This document shows positions 62,257-64,000 of a stretch of 64,000 nt of DNA, one piece after another. The stretch covers positions 1-64,000 of the forward strand of contig JAURZV010000073.1 in assembly GCA_030653175.1 (NCBI GenBank). Reading direction: 5' to 3'. The translations under genes and the position numbers were made by a program. Position 1 is the stretch's first letter. The number at the start of each line of letters is the position of its first letter. Origin of the DNA: Methylobacter sp. GTDB lineage: Bacteria; Pseudomonadota; Gammaproteobacteria; Methylococcales; Methylomonadaceae. The notes below the pieces were generated by a model that made no database searches, had not been told where the DNA came from, and saw only the letters and a program-made list of their open reading frames with translations.

Positions 62257-64000
62257 ATGAATAAAAAAATACCCATCAAGGCTAAACCCGATAACACAGA
62301 TGATGCGTTTATGGCTGCTATGGCGCTGTCCAAACAAAACGCCGGGCAGTATAAGGAAGCTATTGAGTTGTACAAGCAATTATTAAAACGTGCCGATAAT
62401 AAAGCATGGTGGCAGGCGTTGGCGCAATGTTACTTGCAAAGAGCCTTGTCGTTCGCAGAAAAAGGCATGGTTAAAGAAGCGGTGGTGCTGTGGGAAAATT
62501 ATGCGCAGAATGCTGAAGCACCGTATCAAGGCTACGATTGTTATATTGCTTGGCTTTTCCAAATCAACAATATCGCCAAAGTAAAAACCTGCTTGAGCCG
62601 GTTATCCGTGCAACAACTGGACGAACACTATCCTGATCTTGCCGGTTTGTTAGGCTTACTTATTGTTACCGAAAAACCTGAACTTGAGGCTATGCTGCCG
62701 AAGGATTCGGTGTTCATAGCCCATCTGGGTTTTGCACGGGCGGCGCTAACGGCTTATCAAAACAACAAGGCCGAGGAGGTTGAACAGGCGTTGAAGCAAC
62801 TGCCGTTTCGATCCGCATTCCGGGATTTTCGCACTTTAGTGAAAGCCGCTCAGTCACTGCCCGAATCGGTAGAACAAGCGCAATCTTTGTTAACAAAAAT
62901 CCCTGCCGTGTCCGCGTATCATCAAGCCGCCAAATTATTGCTTGCCGCTACGCATAACGGTTCGGTGTTGCTTAACGATTTGTTGCAATTCGAGCTTAAA
63001 CAGCGGCAGGTTATCGGCGCAGTAAAAAAATTCACTAAAAAACAGTTTGAACTGCTGGATCTATTGGTCAACCAAAAGGATTGCTTATCGGACAAAATAA
63101 AATTTAACTGCGCCATTCAATATCGGGAGCTGTTTGGTTTAAATTTGGCGCAAGCTTATTGTCGTGCAATGTTAATAACGTATCCGGCGGGGCAGCGCGA
63201 CTTTAACAAGCATTTCGGCGGGATAGATGACTTTGAACAATTTCGGCTAAAGGCGCTGAAAAGCGAAGTTGATAGGGACTATGACAGCGCTGAATATTAT
63301 TGGAAACAAGGCATCGCACTGTTGAAAAAACAAGGCGGATCCGCTGCTTTCAAGATTGCATTGATTATGCGTCATGTTGCGACATATCAACAGACACCCA
63401 AAGAAACTGTGCAATGGATAGTCGACAGTCTGAATCACGATCCGGATGACCGTGAGAGTTATTTGAAAATCCTCCAATACTACGAGTATCAGCAACAACA
63501 AGCCGATGTCTATAAACAATGGCTGGACAAAGCTATTAAGGCGTTTCCGAACGATATTGATATGTTGGTTCTGGTGATCAAGGCTTCGCTAGCTAATAAA
63601 GCCTTTAAAAAAGCGACGCAGTATGCACAGGCTATATTGAAAATCGATCCGGTCAATACGTTTGCCAAACAGGTTTTATTTGCCAGTCATCTGTCCCATG
63701 CGCGCAAACTAGTCAAAACTAAGAAGTTTCATCTGGTCGAGAAGGAAATTCAACAGGCGGAAAAACTGAACATCGGCAAACGTTATCAAACGCAAGCGCA
63801 GTTAGTGCGCGGTTTTTTTATCTGGGTTGCAGAAGATAAAAAGCAAGGCTTGCAGCAAATTGCCGATGCAGTGCAAAAAATGAATGACGGGAGCGTATGT
63901 GCGCATTTTGGCATCGTCATGGAAGCCCTGTTAATGGGCTTGACGCTGTCGCCCATCCTAAAAGACTTGCCGCCGCCGGCAAAGAATCACCTGTTATCGG
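62257..64000 (+). CDS. TPR-repeat protein (3' end beyond the window)
   Basis: At least 581 codons, open to the last base. Repeated helical pairs such as AGQYKEAIELYKQLLKRADNKAWW near 30 and LANKAFKKATQYAQAILKIDPVNTFAKQ near 455 fit degenerate tetratricopeptide repeats; the rest is all-helical. No signal peptide. TPR proteins accompany the DUF2760/Hsp70 genes in related genomes, so it may be the scaffold of that system although ubiX lies between. Confidence 0.8.
   Translation, partial: MNKKIPIKAKPDNTDDAFMAAMALSKQNAGQYKEAIELYKQLLKRADNKAWWQALAQCYLQRALSFAEKGMVKEAVVLWENYAQNAEAPYQGYDCYIAWLFQINNIAKVKTCLSRLSVQQLDEHYPDLAGLLGLLIVTEKPELEAMLPKDSVFIAHLGFARAALTAYQNNKAEEVEQALKQLPFRSAFRDFRTLVKAAQSLPESVEQAQSLLTKIPAVSAYHQAAKLLLAATHNGSVLLNDLLQFELKQRQVIGAVKKFTKKQFELLDLLVNQKDCLSDKIKFNCAIQYRELFGLNLAQAYCRAMLITYPAGQRDFNKHFGGIDDFEQFRLKALKSEVDRDYDSAEYYWKQGIALLKKQGGSAAFKIALIMRHVATYQQTPKETVQWIVDSLNHDPDDRESYLKILQYYEYQQQQADVYKQWLDKAIKAFPNDIDMLVLVIKASLANKAFKKATQYAQAILKIDPVNTFAKQVLFASHLSHARKLVKTKKFHLVEKEIQQAEKLNIGKRYQTQAQLVRGFFIWVAEDKKQGLQQIADAVQKMNDGSVCAHFGIVMEALLMGLTLSPILKDLPPPAKNHLLS

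Noticed and set aside
1..64000. CRISPR arrays, tRNA or rRNA genes
   Set aside because: No evenly spaced identical repeats, cloverleaf T-loops or rRNA motifs were recognised by eye; a dedicated scan would be needed to exclude a tRNA fully.

Overview
The window looks like chromosomal DNA of a gammaproteobacterium, most probably a methanotroph of the Methylobacter/Methylovulum type. That placement is inferred from the overall gene set (PEP-CTERM export signal, proteasome-like Anbu with ATP-grasp partners, LplT, TrhO, UbiX, tandem copper/silver RND pumps) and from the many dispersed palindromic repeats. No methane or methanol oxidation gene, tRNA, rRNA or CRISPR array was found here, so the family-level placement stays open.

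Layout. 0-5.4 kb is accessory debris: a 5'-truncated GH30 glycosidase, an Avs-like defence gene whose nuclease and C-terminal sensor are fused around a missing ATPase centre, a Phd/PIN and a BrnT/BrnA toxin-antitoxin pair, and a family of hairpin repeats. 5.7-14.2 kb holds housekeeping and niche genes: trhO, a cold-shock gene with its own promoters and terminator, eutBC, an unannotated 58-residue protein, a PAS histidine kinase and an exported ice-binding protein. 14.9-18.3 kb is a three-gene lipid module (metallophosphatase, LplT, MGDG-synthase-like glycosyltransferase).

19.5-35 kb is the most striking block. It has an Anbu proteasome-like peptidase, three transglutaminases (one fused to DUF2126), two circularly permuted ATP-grasp proteins and two alpha-E domains, with glucokinase and citrate synthase set between them. 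Together these look like two versions of a predicted peptide-ligation and processing pathway whose product is unknown.

35.7-57.6 kb is a metal-resistance region. Two complete Cus-type efflux systems, both keeping the three methionines of the copper/silver path, flank a patchwork of small lipoproteins, mini membrane proteins, a low-GC nuclease gene, frameshifted genes and miniature inverted-repeat elements. The second pump is overlapped by an HD-GYP cyclic-di-GMP phosphodiesterase. 57.6-64 kb carries an IS66 remnant, a DUF2760/Hsp70-like/TPR cluster and ubiX; the TPR gene runs off the end of the window.
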